Shown here: piece by piece, positions 44,682 to 56,181 of the stretch
Numbering within the stretch: the stretch's first letter is position 1
How the letters are laid out: the number at the start of each line of letters is the position of its first letter
NCBI GenBank assembly: GCA_026874595.1
Contig: CM049314.1
Span: 56,217,812 to 56,281,811 of the forward strand
DNA: 64,000 nucleotides
Reading direction: 5' to 3'
Source: Sipunculus nudus
Lineage: Eukaryota > Annelida > Sipuncula > Golfingiida > Sipunculidae
Made by a program: the position numbers and the translations under genes
Notes under the pieces: generated by a model
Told to the model about the DNA's origin: nothing
Databases searched by the model: none
Seen by the model: the letters and a program-made list of their open reading frames with translations, nothing else

Positions 44682-47600
44682 ATAGCGCGTGAATGATGGT
44701 CCTGCATTTATATGTGCGTGTTGAGTTAGTTTGTGATTTTTGTCCCTGTGAGCTGCAGTATGATATATGTTAGATCATGTGATGAAACATGAAAAAGTGC
44801 AGCTTTAAATTATTTATCGCAAATATCTTGAAGAAGGAAGATTTTAACTATAGTGAATAGGAGATAAACTGCATATGTGTAAAAAGTTGCTCAGTCTGCT
44901 CACTGTATTGTCAGATTATTTATTATGATGTGTATATATATTAATATTATATATATATATATATATGTGTATGTCTACGTGAATGACTAGAGAAGTTTAC
45001 AAAGAATATGATAATGTTGATACAACAAAGTATTATAATTATATGTATAAGCCCTTTCCCCGAGTGATGCTATCATCAGCTTAGTGAAAGGAGTTGGATA
45101 ACATTACAGAACTTTTGTAAGAAGATATTAAATCATGTGATATGGTCATCAGTTTGATATATGCAAGTATTTTCTGTGGTATCCAGTTGAATTCCTACAA
45201 TATATGAAGGAAACAAAGTCTATTTGTGAGAATTAATAACAGACATGAATAAAAATATGTGAATGTGGTGAGTGACATTAGGAGTGAAATTTTTATGGAC
45301 ACACACCAGTTATATATCATGGAGTTACAAAAGAAGTTGGTGCCTTGAGAATTTAGGGCGAATCTTTCATGTAAAGAAGGCCTGTGTGATAATAAATTGT
45401 AATCTTACTGTCTGTGACTGCAGATTTATGGATCCAAGAGTTGTATTTACTATATAGACCCCAGTTTCACTGCAGGTGTGGGCATTTGATAATTTGTTGA
45501 GAAATTTATAATAAAAATTTGCAATATATATGAAAGATACATATGAAAGTACAAATATCTTCAATTGAGACTCAAAATAAGCTTTTGGATTGTCAACAGG
45601 TACTCCTTTGTAACAGGTTGTTGGCACTGTTCAGGTTGATGTTTAAATTCTTCATTACAACCTGTAATTGGCATGTGGCATTTTATTAATGATTGCCAGC
45701 TCTTTAAAATGCACCAGTGCTAGCTTATGTTACTGTTGGTACATTGGCATGTTTAAAACCAACACAAATTTCACTATGTAAGACTTAAGATAACCATGAT
45801 GGAAATATTGTGCTATCAGATTAAAGTATCACTTGATATTCTTTACGCTTTCAACTTTACTTATGAATGTGAGACTTCTTAATGGAGTATATGGTGCTTT
45901 ATGATAGATAATAAACCTGTATTGATGCACAAATCATGTGTTAACTGAGGTACAATTTATGAGAGTTTTAATTATGCTGTAAAGTGCACACTGATTCTCA
46001 TATCATGTATGAATAGAGATGTTGTCAGTTATAAATATTGTGAAAATAAGGAAGGTAATAATAAACAAAGTGAGAGTATTAATTAGGAGATGAAGACAAC
46101 AATTACCTAAATTCTGTATTGTAATTTGAGGTGTATTCACATGATGGTGTTTGTATAATTCACATCTTCAGATGTTACCCATCATGAGTAATCCTATTAC
46201 TGGTAAACATAAGTTTTGGGGGGTAATTTTAGAAAACATCCCAATTTGGCAAATTCTGTGTCCTTCAGTAGTATGCAAGTTTTGGCGCCAAAGCACAGGT
46301 TCAGGCTAACCTTGGTGTACAGACATTACTTCTTATTTGTACAGGTGTGGATTTAAATGCTTCATTTTTATCACTTTGTATTGTGAAAGGCTGGATACAT
46401 GAACAGTGCTTTGGAATCTGTTTCAGTTTCATCAGATTAGGGTAACTCATGTATACTTAAACTGACAATGTTCATTTGTTTATACTACCTTGGATGCAAG
46501 GGGGTTGCAACCAAAAAAAAATTTACATGGAAGTTGAAACTATGATGATTGCTTTGATTTTAAAAATGGAAAAAGTATTTATTTCATAATGCTGTGATGT
46601 TAAAATCTTATTCCAAAATCTGTCTTTTGAAACGCTTGATGGAAAGTGTCAATATTGCAAATTAATTAAATTGTGTGAAAAATGAAATTTGGCATTCAGT
46701 GATAATGTCAATGCTTGGTGATTTTGTAAGGTTGGATTACATGAGTGTTCATTCAACGTGACCTGGGAAATGTGATTTGTTCTGAAAAGACTATGTCTTG
46801 AAATATTTGTTCTTGTTAAATGAAAGTCTAGTGACTTAAAATAACTTATCATCGTTATTAATTTTCTATGTACGGTGGTGCAGCAGACCCAAAGTGTGTG
46901 AGCTTGTAATTAACCTCCCAGGTATCATGTAATCATTTCAGTTGTTACAATATCACTGTATGAGACAAGTATCAGTAGACAACACTGATGGAACAGAATC
47001 TCATGTTTGGCAGGTAGCAACAAAAGGGAAACACCTAGATGATATTCAGGATTTAAGTTTAAGACAACCTCTTAAGCAGAACATCTGTAAAATATGTACA
47101 GCTAAATACAGTACATTTTCCGCAAACTTTCATCCTTTAACATTGGTTCCATGGTTAATGGAATCAATGATATATTGGTTCCATGGTTTATTGAATCAAT
47201 GATATACCATCACAACTGTGGCTCTGGTTAAGAAGAATATTGAGACAAAACTGACCAAGAAATCCCTTAAACTTAATATCAGGTATGGCCTATAATTCAA
47301 AGGCCATATGAACTTCGGATATTGGTGAATTTTGATACCTTCCTACATATTACTGTCAACAAAGTATAGCACAGTTAGTGTTTATCAGATTTATTAAAAT
47401 TAGTTCTAATTCAAATTTGCTGCTGTTGAAACATTCTAAATCTTTTTTTTTTAAGCTTTTTTAACTTTGTACAGTCTTTAAGATGTCTGTGAACTGCAAT
47501 GCAGCTGTGAGAACATGTAACAGCTTGAATAGTTTGATCTCAAACGTATCATGTCTTTGTGCAAGCTAGGTCTTAGAGGACCATAAATTTGGGTACTTAC

Positions 47601-48513
47601 CCAGGGTTTGAAAGATTTGAATGATTAAGTTTGGCTTGCTGAGAGTACAGTCTTTGGTTGTTAAATATTTTTTTTCTGGCAGTGTGACATTGCTTTTCTC
47701 CATTACATGAAGAAATTAACATAAGCCAGATAAATACTACATATTTAGACTGTTGGCACGATTGATTTTCAGCAAATCAGTAGACATTGACAATGGTCAT
47801 AACAGTATAAATAGTGTCCAGTTCATTTATATTAGTAAAAGTGTCCATGATTCAGACTGATTCATAATCAGTGATTATGGTATGACGGTTACACAGGGTT
47901 AGTTTTGAGATCTTGTACGTGGCAGTGATGTTACTTGCTTGTGTACAGTTGTGAAAGAGCTGCAGTTGTAAAGGGGGTGTTACATAATATGTGTGGATCA
48001 TTTAATGAAGAGTTTCAACAGGTCAGACTTGTCTGCAACACAATATGGTGATATGGGATAAGGCTCATTCAAGGGGGAATCTGTTTCATGTGCTATAGTG
48101 GGAATTGGGAAAGGGGAATTGCTTCAGGATGGGATTAAGTTGCTCATGGATATTTTGGGGGAAAACACATGGGGGCATTTTGGTCGCACATTACAAAGTC
48201 ATGTAAACTGATTTCACTGCAAATTTGGGTGTAATGATTGATATATTTCAAATGTTCTGTTTCATACTTTCATGGGTTCATTGATGGGACATGGGTTTAT
48301 GTGCATAAAAGGTGCCAGAGTGGAGATGTGAGTTGATGTATGTAGCCTGCACTCATTTCGTCACACCAGTAGTTTAGTGTGTATATTTATGGTTGCATAA
48401 CACATTTGTTTCATGTTGCATTCTTCATCCACTTGTGTGGTTCTCTCCCATTAACATTGTGTATTTATAGTGTACTGTAGTTGTGTAGTTTTGTATATTG
48501 TTGCTTAAATAAA
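44682..48513 (+). other. probable long 3' UTR of the kinase gene
   Basis: No further coding exon follows the stop at 44679-44681. The first strong polyadenylation context is AATAAA at 48508-48513, followed by a TG-rich stretch. An earlier ATTATAT/TA region at 44920-44966 and ATAATAAAC words (near 45909 and 46061) could support shorter forms. Inside is a 32-base tandem duplication (47141-47204, ATTGGTTCCATGGTT...AATCAATGATAT twice). Several short open frames are not credible genes. Confidence 0.55.
48508..48513 (+). promoter_or_regulatory. polyadenylation signal candidate
   Basis: AATAAA, with T/G-rich sequence on both sides. Confidence 0.6.
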
Positions 48514-48645
48514 GATTCTTGATCTTATCACCTGGTGTCAGATTTCAACCTGCACATTCCGTGAATAATTCCATGATTTTAGTTGAAATGTTATTTATTT
48601 TTATCACTACTAAACATTTCTCATGTTTTAATTTTAAATTAACAC

Positions 48646-49110
48646 CAGGCCTGCCAAATCACTTTTTTTAAGAGTCCATTTCTTTTAGGATTTCCTGAAT
48701 ATTATGCTAATTACTTTCTTACTCTTTTTCAACAGCACTCCCCCCCCCCCCCTCTTTTATTTCTTAAGTGAAAGAATTTTGATACATATAATTTTTCCAG
48801 CTTTAACAGTCCAATAAGAATGGGGCATTTTGTAATTTTCATATGTGCTAATGTCCATTTTATGTCACAACATCAGGAAATTGCCCAGAAATTCATGTAG
48901 GGGGATGTGAACCATGTATGTTTCTGACTTTGGAAACCATATATATATACTTCTTTGGGATATGCAAAACACCTGTTTGTTCAGTGTGTGACAAAAAATG
49001 GGGAATTTATCCTAATTTAACATCCCCCCACTCTTTATTTCAAAGAAGTGAACTTTTTATTTTCCAGAGCACTTGCTCCATTTTTCGGTGATTTATCTTT
49101 GACTTGCCTG
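48646..49110. mobile_element. CAGGCCTGCCAAA-type TIR element, decayed copy
   Basis: Starts CAGGCCTGCCAAATCACTT and ends TTTGACTTGCCTG. The interior shares order and words (AGAGTCCA, TTTCCTGAA, ATGCTAATTACT, AACAGCACT) with the better copy at 60837-61317. Non-coding. Confidence 0.7.
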
Positions 49111-49381
49111 AAATATGCACAAAGGTGTAATTGATCAGTTCATCAACTGACATCTACGTGACCTTAGCCTTACAAGTGGAGGATCGACTTCATAATTATG
49201 ACTGAAACAAAACTAAACACATCTTCCATAGATGTTGAAAAAGTTTTCCACGAGATATAATTAAAACAAGCAAATTCGTGGAATTTATGTCCTCCAATTT
49301 GGGATCTTGTTGTCTTTCAAGCTTGATAAGCAACCAAAATTATGACGTAAAGAAAACTTGAGGGCACAACTAAAAAAAATG

Positions 49382-49520
49382 CACTATGACATGTGGAGAC
49401 ATCTGTAGGGGAACATAAAAACTAAAACACATTGAGAAATAGGACCAAAATTCGCTATGACATGTGGAGACACCTGCAGGCGAACATAGAAACTAAAACA
49501 CTGAGAAATTTGACCAAAAT
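49382..49520 (+). repeat. tandem duplication of about 70 bp
   Basis: CTATGACATGTGGAGACA, GGCGAACATA-like, AACTAAAACAC and GAGAAAT..GACCAAAAT occur twice in succession. Confidence 0.8.
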
Positions 49521-49771
49521 TTTAGAATATTGTTTTTGAGCTGGATAGATATATTTTTCGGATAGACGCTCCAATACCAACCCCAACCGAGGTATGCATG
49601 AGAGCAATCACTGATCCCAATTTGGATAAAATTTTGGAAAGTTATCTTACGGAAAAAAAAAAAAAACTGACAGGCAGAGAGACAGACAAACCCAAATCAA
49701 TGTCCCCCCCCCCCATCCGCTGAGCAGGGGACAAAAAATAATTTATATATGTTAACCTGTGACACATCTTG

Positions 49772-49881
<110 letters not shown>

Positions 49882-50032
49882 ATTCAAAATGCATAAAAAT
49901 AATATTTGTTAAATGGGTAACATCGGAAATAATTGAAAATAAACCCGCCCAAAACTGTATGCTGCATCCCACGTCTCTCACATTCCGACGTAAAATGATA
50001 GACCCAAGTAACCTGCGATCGGGAAAGGCTTG

Positions 50033-50147
50033 CACGTGTCATGTGACTAAAAAAGTTCAAAATGGCCGCTGCCACGTGGGCGAAAATAGGTTAAAGTGCA
50101 AACTCCGAAACCCCAATCTAGTACTCTGATAACCGATGACACCTCTG
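50033..50147 (+). promoter_or_regulatory. probable promoter and untranslated first exon of the GK5-like gene
   Basis: A compact set of promoter motifs: CACGTG at 50033 and 50073, the overlapping GTCATGTGAC (50038-50047, an E-box of the MITF/TFEB type), and AAAATGGCCGC (50059-50069, YY1-like). A good donor CTCTG/GTATGT follows at 50148. The first coding exon (56159) starts at an acceptor, so an upstream exon is required. This is the nearest good candidate. Confidence 0.45.
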
Positions 50148-50636
50148 GTATGTGTCCTGATCTGTGTCTGAATGAAATGGGAAATAGGTAAAAATTATCA
50201 TGGTAGCATTCTATTGTATTATTTTGTTTATCTCGTTGAATCCAGTGAGATTGGTCTTATTAAACTTTTAATCTGAGATATATCACTGATGTAGATCTCT
50301 ATCAGTGTCACTGTTAGTGTTACTACTGTTAGTAATAACTCAATAACCATAACACCAGATGTCAGCGCAGGTTATACAGTGATGTACGCTTGTGACACCA
50401 ATGACATACATTATGCCGGTACACTTTAGTTACAGTCAGCTGATGTACTTCTCTAGGTACAATGAATTATTGTACGTGTATGTATATTATCACACGTTGT
50501 ATCAAATATCAAATTCAAAGTGAGGGACTGCCAGAGTGCAGTTGACTGAACTGCTGAACACCTGTACTGAGCTGACTTCAGAAGCATGTAAGTTGGTTTA
50601 ACTTTCATTATGGTGGTGTCAAAATAATTTTTTATT

Positions 50637-52983
50637 AGCTCAGCTGACTGAAAGTCATCTGAGCTATAGCGATCACTCTTTGTCCGTCGTCCGTCTGTCC
50701 GTCTGTCCGTCCGTTAACCAGGCACAAATCGTAACCGCTGGACCTAGAACCTTGTAACTTGGGATTCTGAGAGGTCCATATCCTTTGAGCTATGGCACTC
50801 CAAAGTACAGCTCAGAATAATGGAAAATTTGATACAAAAGCTGAAGTATCTGAACAACTAATGCAGAGATAACCATAATTGTTTGCATGGATATTGATCA
50901 TGGAGTGTTTCATAAGTTTCTGCAGACTGGTGGCACCACCTGTATTTGTTCGGTTTTTTTTACGAAATTTTTCTGTATTTTTGAGACCTTTAAAGATATG
51001 AACATCTGTTAACAGGGCACAAATCATAAAAACTGGACCAAGAATCTTCATTCTTGACACACAGGGAGACCCATGAAAAGTCTCCATGGAAACTTGAAAT
51101 TAGGTCTCTGTTACCCATATTCTTTAAGCTGTATGGGTCCAAAATACCCCCCCCCCCCCCCAGAATAATGGAAAATTTGATACAAAAACTGCAGTATTTC
51201 AATAACTACAACACTGATGGTCATGATTTTCGGCATACATATTGATCATGAGCTGTTCCAGTTTCTGCAGACTGGGTGTGCCACCTCTATTTTTTTTTCA
51301 AATTTTTACGAATTTTTTTCTTTTTTTTGAGACCTTTAAAGATATGGTTATCTGTCAACAGGGTACAAATCGCAACAACTGGACCTAGAATCTTCATTCT
51401 TGCCATGCAAGGAGGCCCATGAAAGGTGCCTGTGGAAACTTGAAATTAGGTCTCTGTTACCCATATCCTTCAAGCTATAGGACTCCGAAGTATCCCTCAG
51501 AATAATGGACAATTTGATACAAAAACTGAAGTATCTGAACAACTAATGCAGAGATCACCATGATTTTTTGCATGGATATTGACCATTAAATGTTTTTATT
51601 AGTTTCTGCAGACTGGTGGAGCCACCTGTATTTTTGTATCCGCCAAAACGAAGTTTTGCGGATACTATGTTTTTGACCGAGTTCCTCCCCCGCGGCGGCG
51701 TTCGTTTCCAGAGAGCTCCTCGGAGACTAATGGACCGATTTTTCCTAAACTTACACATATTATCGGGTATTAACTGGTGCCTAACCAATTTGCATTGACC
51801 TCTGACCTTTCCTCTCTATCCAGTGTCCATTTGTGGGTCTGTTTCCACTCATAAACCCTCATATCTCGGGAACCGTTTGATCGATCAGGAAATAAAATTG
51901 ATACAAATGTAGCCCTTGGATTGCTTTATAACATACACAAAAAATGGTGGCGCCACCTGTAACCATGTTTGCACAGTGTCCATCTGTTCATCTGCCTTGG
52001 GTTAAAATCACTCATATCTCTGCAGTGAATTGACTAATTCACCTGAATTTCGTCATGTGTATACATCAAGGATAGCTTTCTTGATTTTATGACAGGTGGC
52101 ACCACCTACGTTCACGTTCACGCTGATGACATCCAAGCTTATATCTCGGGAACCGTTTGACCGATCAGGAAATAAAATTAATACAAATGTAGCCCTTTGA
52201 TAGCTCTGTAACATACACAAAAAATGGTGGCGCCACCTGTAACAATGTTTGCACAGCGTCTGTCTGTTAGTCTGCCGTGGCCTAAAATTACTCATTTCTC
52301 TGTAGTGGTTCGACATAACTGCCTAAAATTTTGCAGGTTTATACATCGTGGACAGCTTTCTTGATTTTATGACAGGTGGCGCCACCTACATTCTAGTTAA
52401 CGCTGGACACATCCAAGCTCATATCTCAGGAACCATTTGACCGATTGGGCCAAAATTGTGCATGTGTTTAGATCTCACATAGGTCTTTATCATACACAAA
52501 ACTGGAGGGGTTACCTGCAAAGATTTTTGCACAGTGTTTGTCTGTTTGTCTGCCATGGGCAAAAATCGCTCATATACATGTAGTGGTTTGACTTTTCTGC
52601 CTAAAATTTTGCAGGTGTATACAACTTGGACAGCTTTCTGGATTTGTGGTAGGTGGCACAACCTACATACACATTTAGGCTGCAGACATCCATGCTAATA
52701 TGCAACATACCTCACTCTATTTCCCCTTGCCACTCAATCCATGCCTCACTATCCGATTTTGGCAGATACATGTAGTCACTTGTCGGTTACCTGTATTCTA
52801 GTTTTAAAAGTTTACACATTTTTCTCTATTTTTGAGATATATAAATACAGACTAAATCTTGGCCTGTTGGTTAATCTGTTTGATGCTTCAGTTGAATGGG
52901 TATATACTACCATTCTGATGATAATTTCCTTTTGCGAATCTCTTCCCAGTCAGCTGAGCGTCATGACCCATGGGTCACTTGTT
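50637..52983 (+). mobile_element. AGCTCAGCTGA-family repeat, copy C, interrupted
   Basis: The head AGCTCAGCTGACTGAAAGTC with CATCTGAGCT forms a near-perfect hairpin. GTCCGTCTGTCC stutter, then GGCACAAATCGTAACC units at 50720, 51016 and 51364, follow. It ends TGACCCATGGGTCACTTGTT. It is split by the Helitron-like element at 51636-52801. Confidence 0.8.
51636..52801 (+). mobile_element. Helitron-like element, copy nested in copy C
   Basis: Begins GTATCCGCCAAAACGAAGTT with a perfect-looking hairpin, then (CGG)-rich DNA. 280-bp units with GGTGGCGCCACC follow (51949, 52095, 52229 and 52376, alternating halves). It ends in a decayed hairpin and CTGTATTCTAG, followed by T. Host repeat sequence resumes directly (TTTTAAAAG... 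TATTTTTGAGA). Confidence 0.75.
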
Positions 52984-53139
52984 CTAACTATAGCTGCTTG
53001 CCTTATAATACCAGGACTTTCATGGACATAATCTATAATAAATGTATCTGCCACTGACAGCTTCCTTCAGTGTTCGTGGTTGATGACAGGGGAACTGTCA
53101 GTCAGGGAGCTACATATTTGACGTTTGGTATTCTTTAAA

Positions 53140-53330
53140 GGGGCCCTGAATCACCCATTTAACAGAAAAAATAGCTTCTTCCCTTTAAAATAAATTTGTA
53201 CCTGCCAAAATTTTGCCATGAAACCGTTTGCTTACTCCTGTAAATGAGTGTTAAAAACGATGGACTGGGCGCGATCGCAGGTTTCAACATAAACACAGTG
53301 CGTGGGGCCATGTTTAGCATGTCAGGAGAT
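53140..53330 (+). repeat. dispersed repeat, copy 1
   Basis: CTGCCAA.ATTTTG.C.T.AAAC and GTTTGCTTACTCCTGTA, then GGCGCGATC, recur in the same order at about 60715-60805. A 68-codon plus-strand frame here has no other support. Confidence 0.55.
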
Positions 53331-53923
53331 GCCCTGACTGACTTGATGAAGTATAAAAATATATGTTCTTGCTGGCTGAAACACTGCGTGTTGCACCTCT
53401 CAAATTTATCCATATATTACAGTGGCACAGATACTCTATTATTAGTCTAACTTGTTTTCCACTCAACTGATCAGATGATATCAACAGCTGACTGATACAT
53501 GGGTGTCTGACAATAACTATGCTATATTTGACCTTATATAATGCTGCATACTGAGTGCACGGTTACAGGCCTGTTTTGAGACATTTGGCGGTATGTTGGG
53601 TCACACTGTAAACGGGGAGACTCTTATATTTCTCAGGAGTGATGTGACATATAAGCCTGAAATGTTGCATGTTCTTACATCTTGTATAGTTTTGTCTTAT
53701 AAAAGACTTGTGGTGCCAGATACAATTTTTATGTAGTCTACATCTATGTCAGTCATTCAGGAGTCATTTGACATATCTGTCTGAAATTTTACATATGTAT
53801 ATGTCACACATAAACTTGAAAAGTTATCAAGCACTTTTTAAAATAATGGGCCAAGTATGTTATCAGGTAATGATTATGTACCTAGTGTTTATCCCATTGC
53901 ATTGGATTGCATTAGGCCTGTAG

Positions 53924-55998
53924 CAGACATGGGGTAATAGTAATAAGTAATAGTAATAGACTATTACAGCTTTTTCCATGTAATAGTATTAGTAATAGTA
54001 ATAGACTCAAAAATTTGAGCTGTAATAGTAATAGTAATAGAAAGAGAAGGCAAAGTAATAGAGTAATACATATTACTTTCTATTACTTCCTGCGAGCCCC
54101 TTGATCGGAAGCATAGCAGCAAATAATGCTGAACAGACTCAGTTCTTGTCCAGTAACTGTTGAGGCAAGCATGGGCCAGCTGCCACATTGCTGGTGACCA
54201 CTGGTGCTATTACATAAGAGTACTGGACAGAGTAGGTCACAGCCAAATAAGTTACCTGGCACAATCTTACCTTTGATTAGTAAACCATGGATAAACTGAG
54301 GCATGTTTGATGTTAAGAGACAGATAAATAGTGTATTATTATTGTGACATGTACATCTTATCTCACATCCATCAATTCATATGCATATTCTGAAAGGTAC
54401 CTAGATTTGTTTTCACAAGCCAGTTTGCATTTTAATCATACAGATAGCAATAACACCGTTCAAGATAAAAATAATATGGAACCAGATACAGTGCAGACCC
54501 AAAATGTTCATGATAAGCTTATGGTGTTTTCACTACCCATAACGTACTGAAGCCTACAATGCCATAAACTCAGACCAGTACTACAATCACTTGGATAAAG
54601 TCATACTGCAGGCACATGTATTATCTAGTTAATTTATATACATATTATTTTTAAAATATTCTTTTAATACTTGTATGTTATTTCATAGTACCAACTTTGC
54701 AGACCTTCATTCAGTATCTAAAATTATGTTAATTTATATTTTGAAAATTAAATGAACAATTTTTTTCATGATATCAATTTATTTCATTATATAATATAAG
54801 AATATAAGTAACTGTTAATATTTATTATTTAATATCTGAAATTTTCATATCAAATAATTAGATCCTGTTATGTACAAATTTAAAGTACAAGATTGTTTAA
54901 TACCAAATTTATTGTGAAAGTGATTTAAATAATATTTCATTTGTTTTGTAAAATTGATTTAAGTTTAAAACTCTCCATATTCCTAAATCATCCTATGCTT
55001 GCTTTGCTGCAATGAACTTATGAGTAGGGCATGCCTGAAGAATAAAAGCCATGCATAATACCATTATTGTAAAGTTTACCACCTCTCTGTTCACTCTCAG
55101 ATGTACGATGCCATGGAATAAAACATGGCATCACATCCAAATAAACATATATGACCGAGAAGATGGTGTACTTTTGTCTCCAGTTTGGTTCTGTGTAGAA
55201 TCTTGACGTAAATAGTCTTTTTATTGGATATATTTATATGGATTGGGAAACAGGACACAGCCCTACATAAATTCCTCTCCTGATACATAGATAAAGGACT
55301 GAATTGTCAGCTTTGATACTAAATAATAATATGCAATAATCATGAATAATTCCTCTGGAGACAATTTTTAGTTACACAGAAAATCTTTATTTATTGACTA
55401 TGAGAACGAAGATTAAATCTTAGCAGAAGTATGTACTATAAAATAAATTTATGTGAAATATATATGAAAATAATATAAAATGTACAAGTATGCATATAAT
55501 TATAAATCAATATTTAAATTATGTCAGGGCCTTTACAATGGGTTGCTTTTAAATTACATGTATTCAAGAGTTCATACGATTATCTTATAATTTCCACTTG
55601 AAACACTTCAATAATTATCTTCAAGGTTTCAAAATAAAAAAAAAAAAACAAAATTAAAGATGCTGAAATAATTAAGATCTCCAGTATCATTGGGCTTCTT
55701 GTAAATGACAGACACAGTATAAGAAAATTGTGTAGGTAACTGGATGATATAGTTGCTTTTAATATTATTTAAACATGTGATTATAGTGCTAGTTTACAGC
55801 ACTCATGGCTGCGCAAGGAGAATCCTCCCATCAGTTTCAGTACATGTAATAGTAATAGTAATAGTAATAGATACCCCAGTAATAATATTAGTAATAGTAA
55901 TAGAAGAAAAAATGTGGTAATAGTAATAGTAATAGTAATATAAGAAATTGAAAGTAATAGTAATAGTAATAGAACAACTGTAATAGACCCCATGTCTG
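53924..55998. mobile_element. hAT-like transposon, 2075 bp, with perfect 8-bp target duplication
   Basis: The ends are CAGACATGGGGT and ACCCCATGTCTG. The eight bases GCCTGTAG directly flank both ends (53916-53923 and 55999-56006). Subterminal (TAATAG)n arrays lie at both ends, 53935-54065 and 55846-55985. No transposase of normal length is visible; minus-strand frames near 53964-54304 and 55781-56105 are short and driven by the repeats. It lies just upstream of the first GK5-like coding exon, in the presumed first intron. Confidence 0.9.
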
Positions 55999-56181
55999 GC
56001 CTGTAGGCCTTGTTTGGTATTAAGCTTGTATTGTTCTACATGTATTTCCAGATTTTTTAAAGTAAAAGATGGGCCATGTTGCCTGCATCCTCCTAAACTT
56101 ACCACCGATTACATGTTCTGTACAGGTTGTTTGGGAACTTTGTACTTTTTCTTTTCAGAGATTTATGACAGTTGAGGGAGA

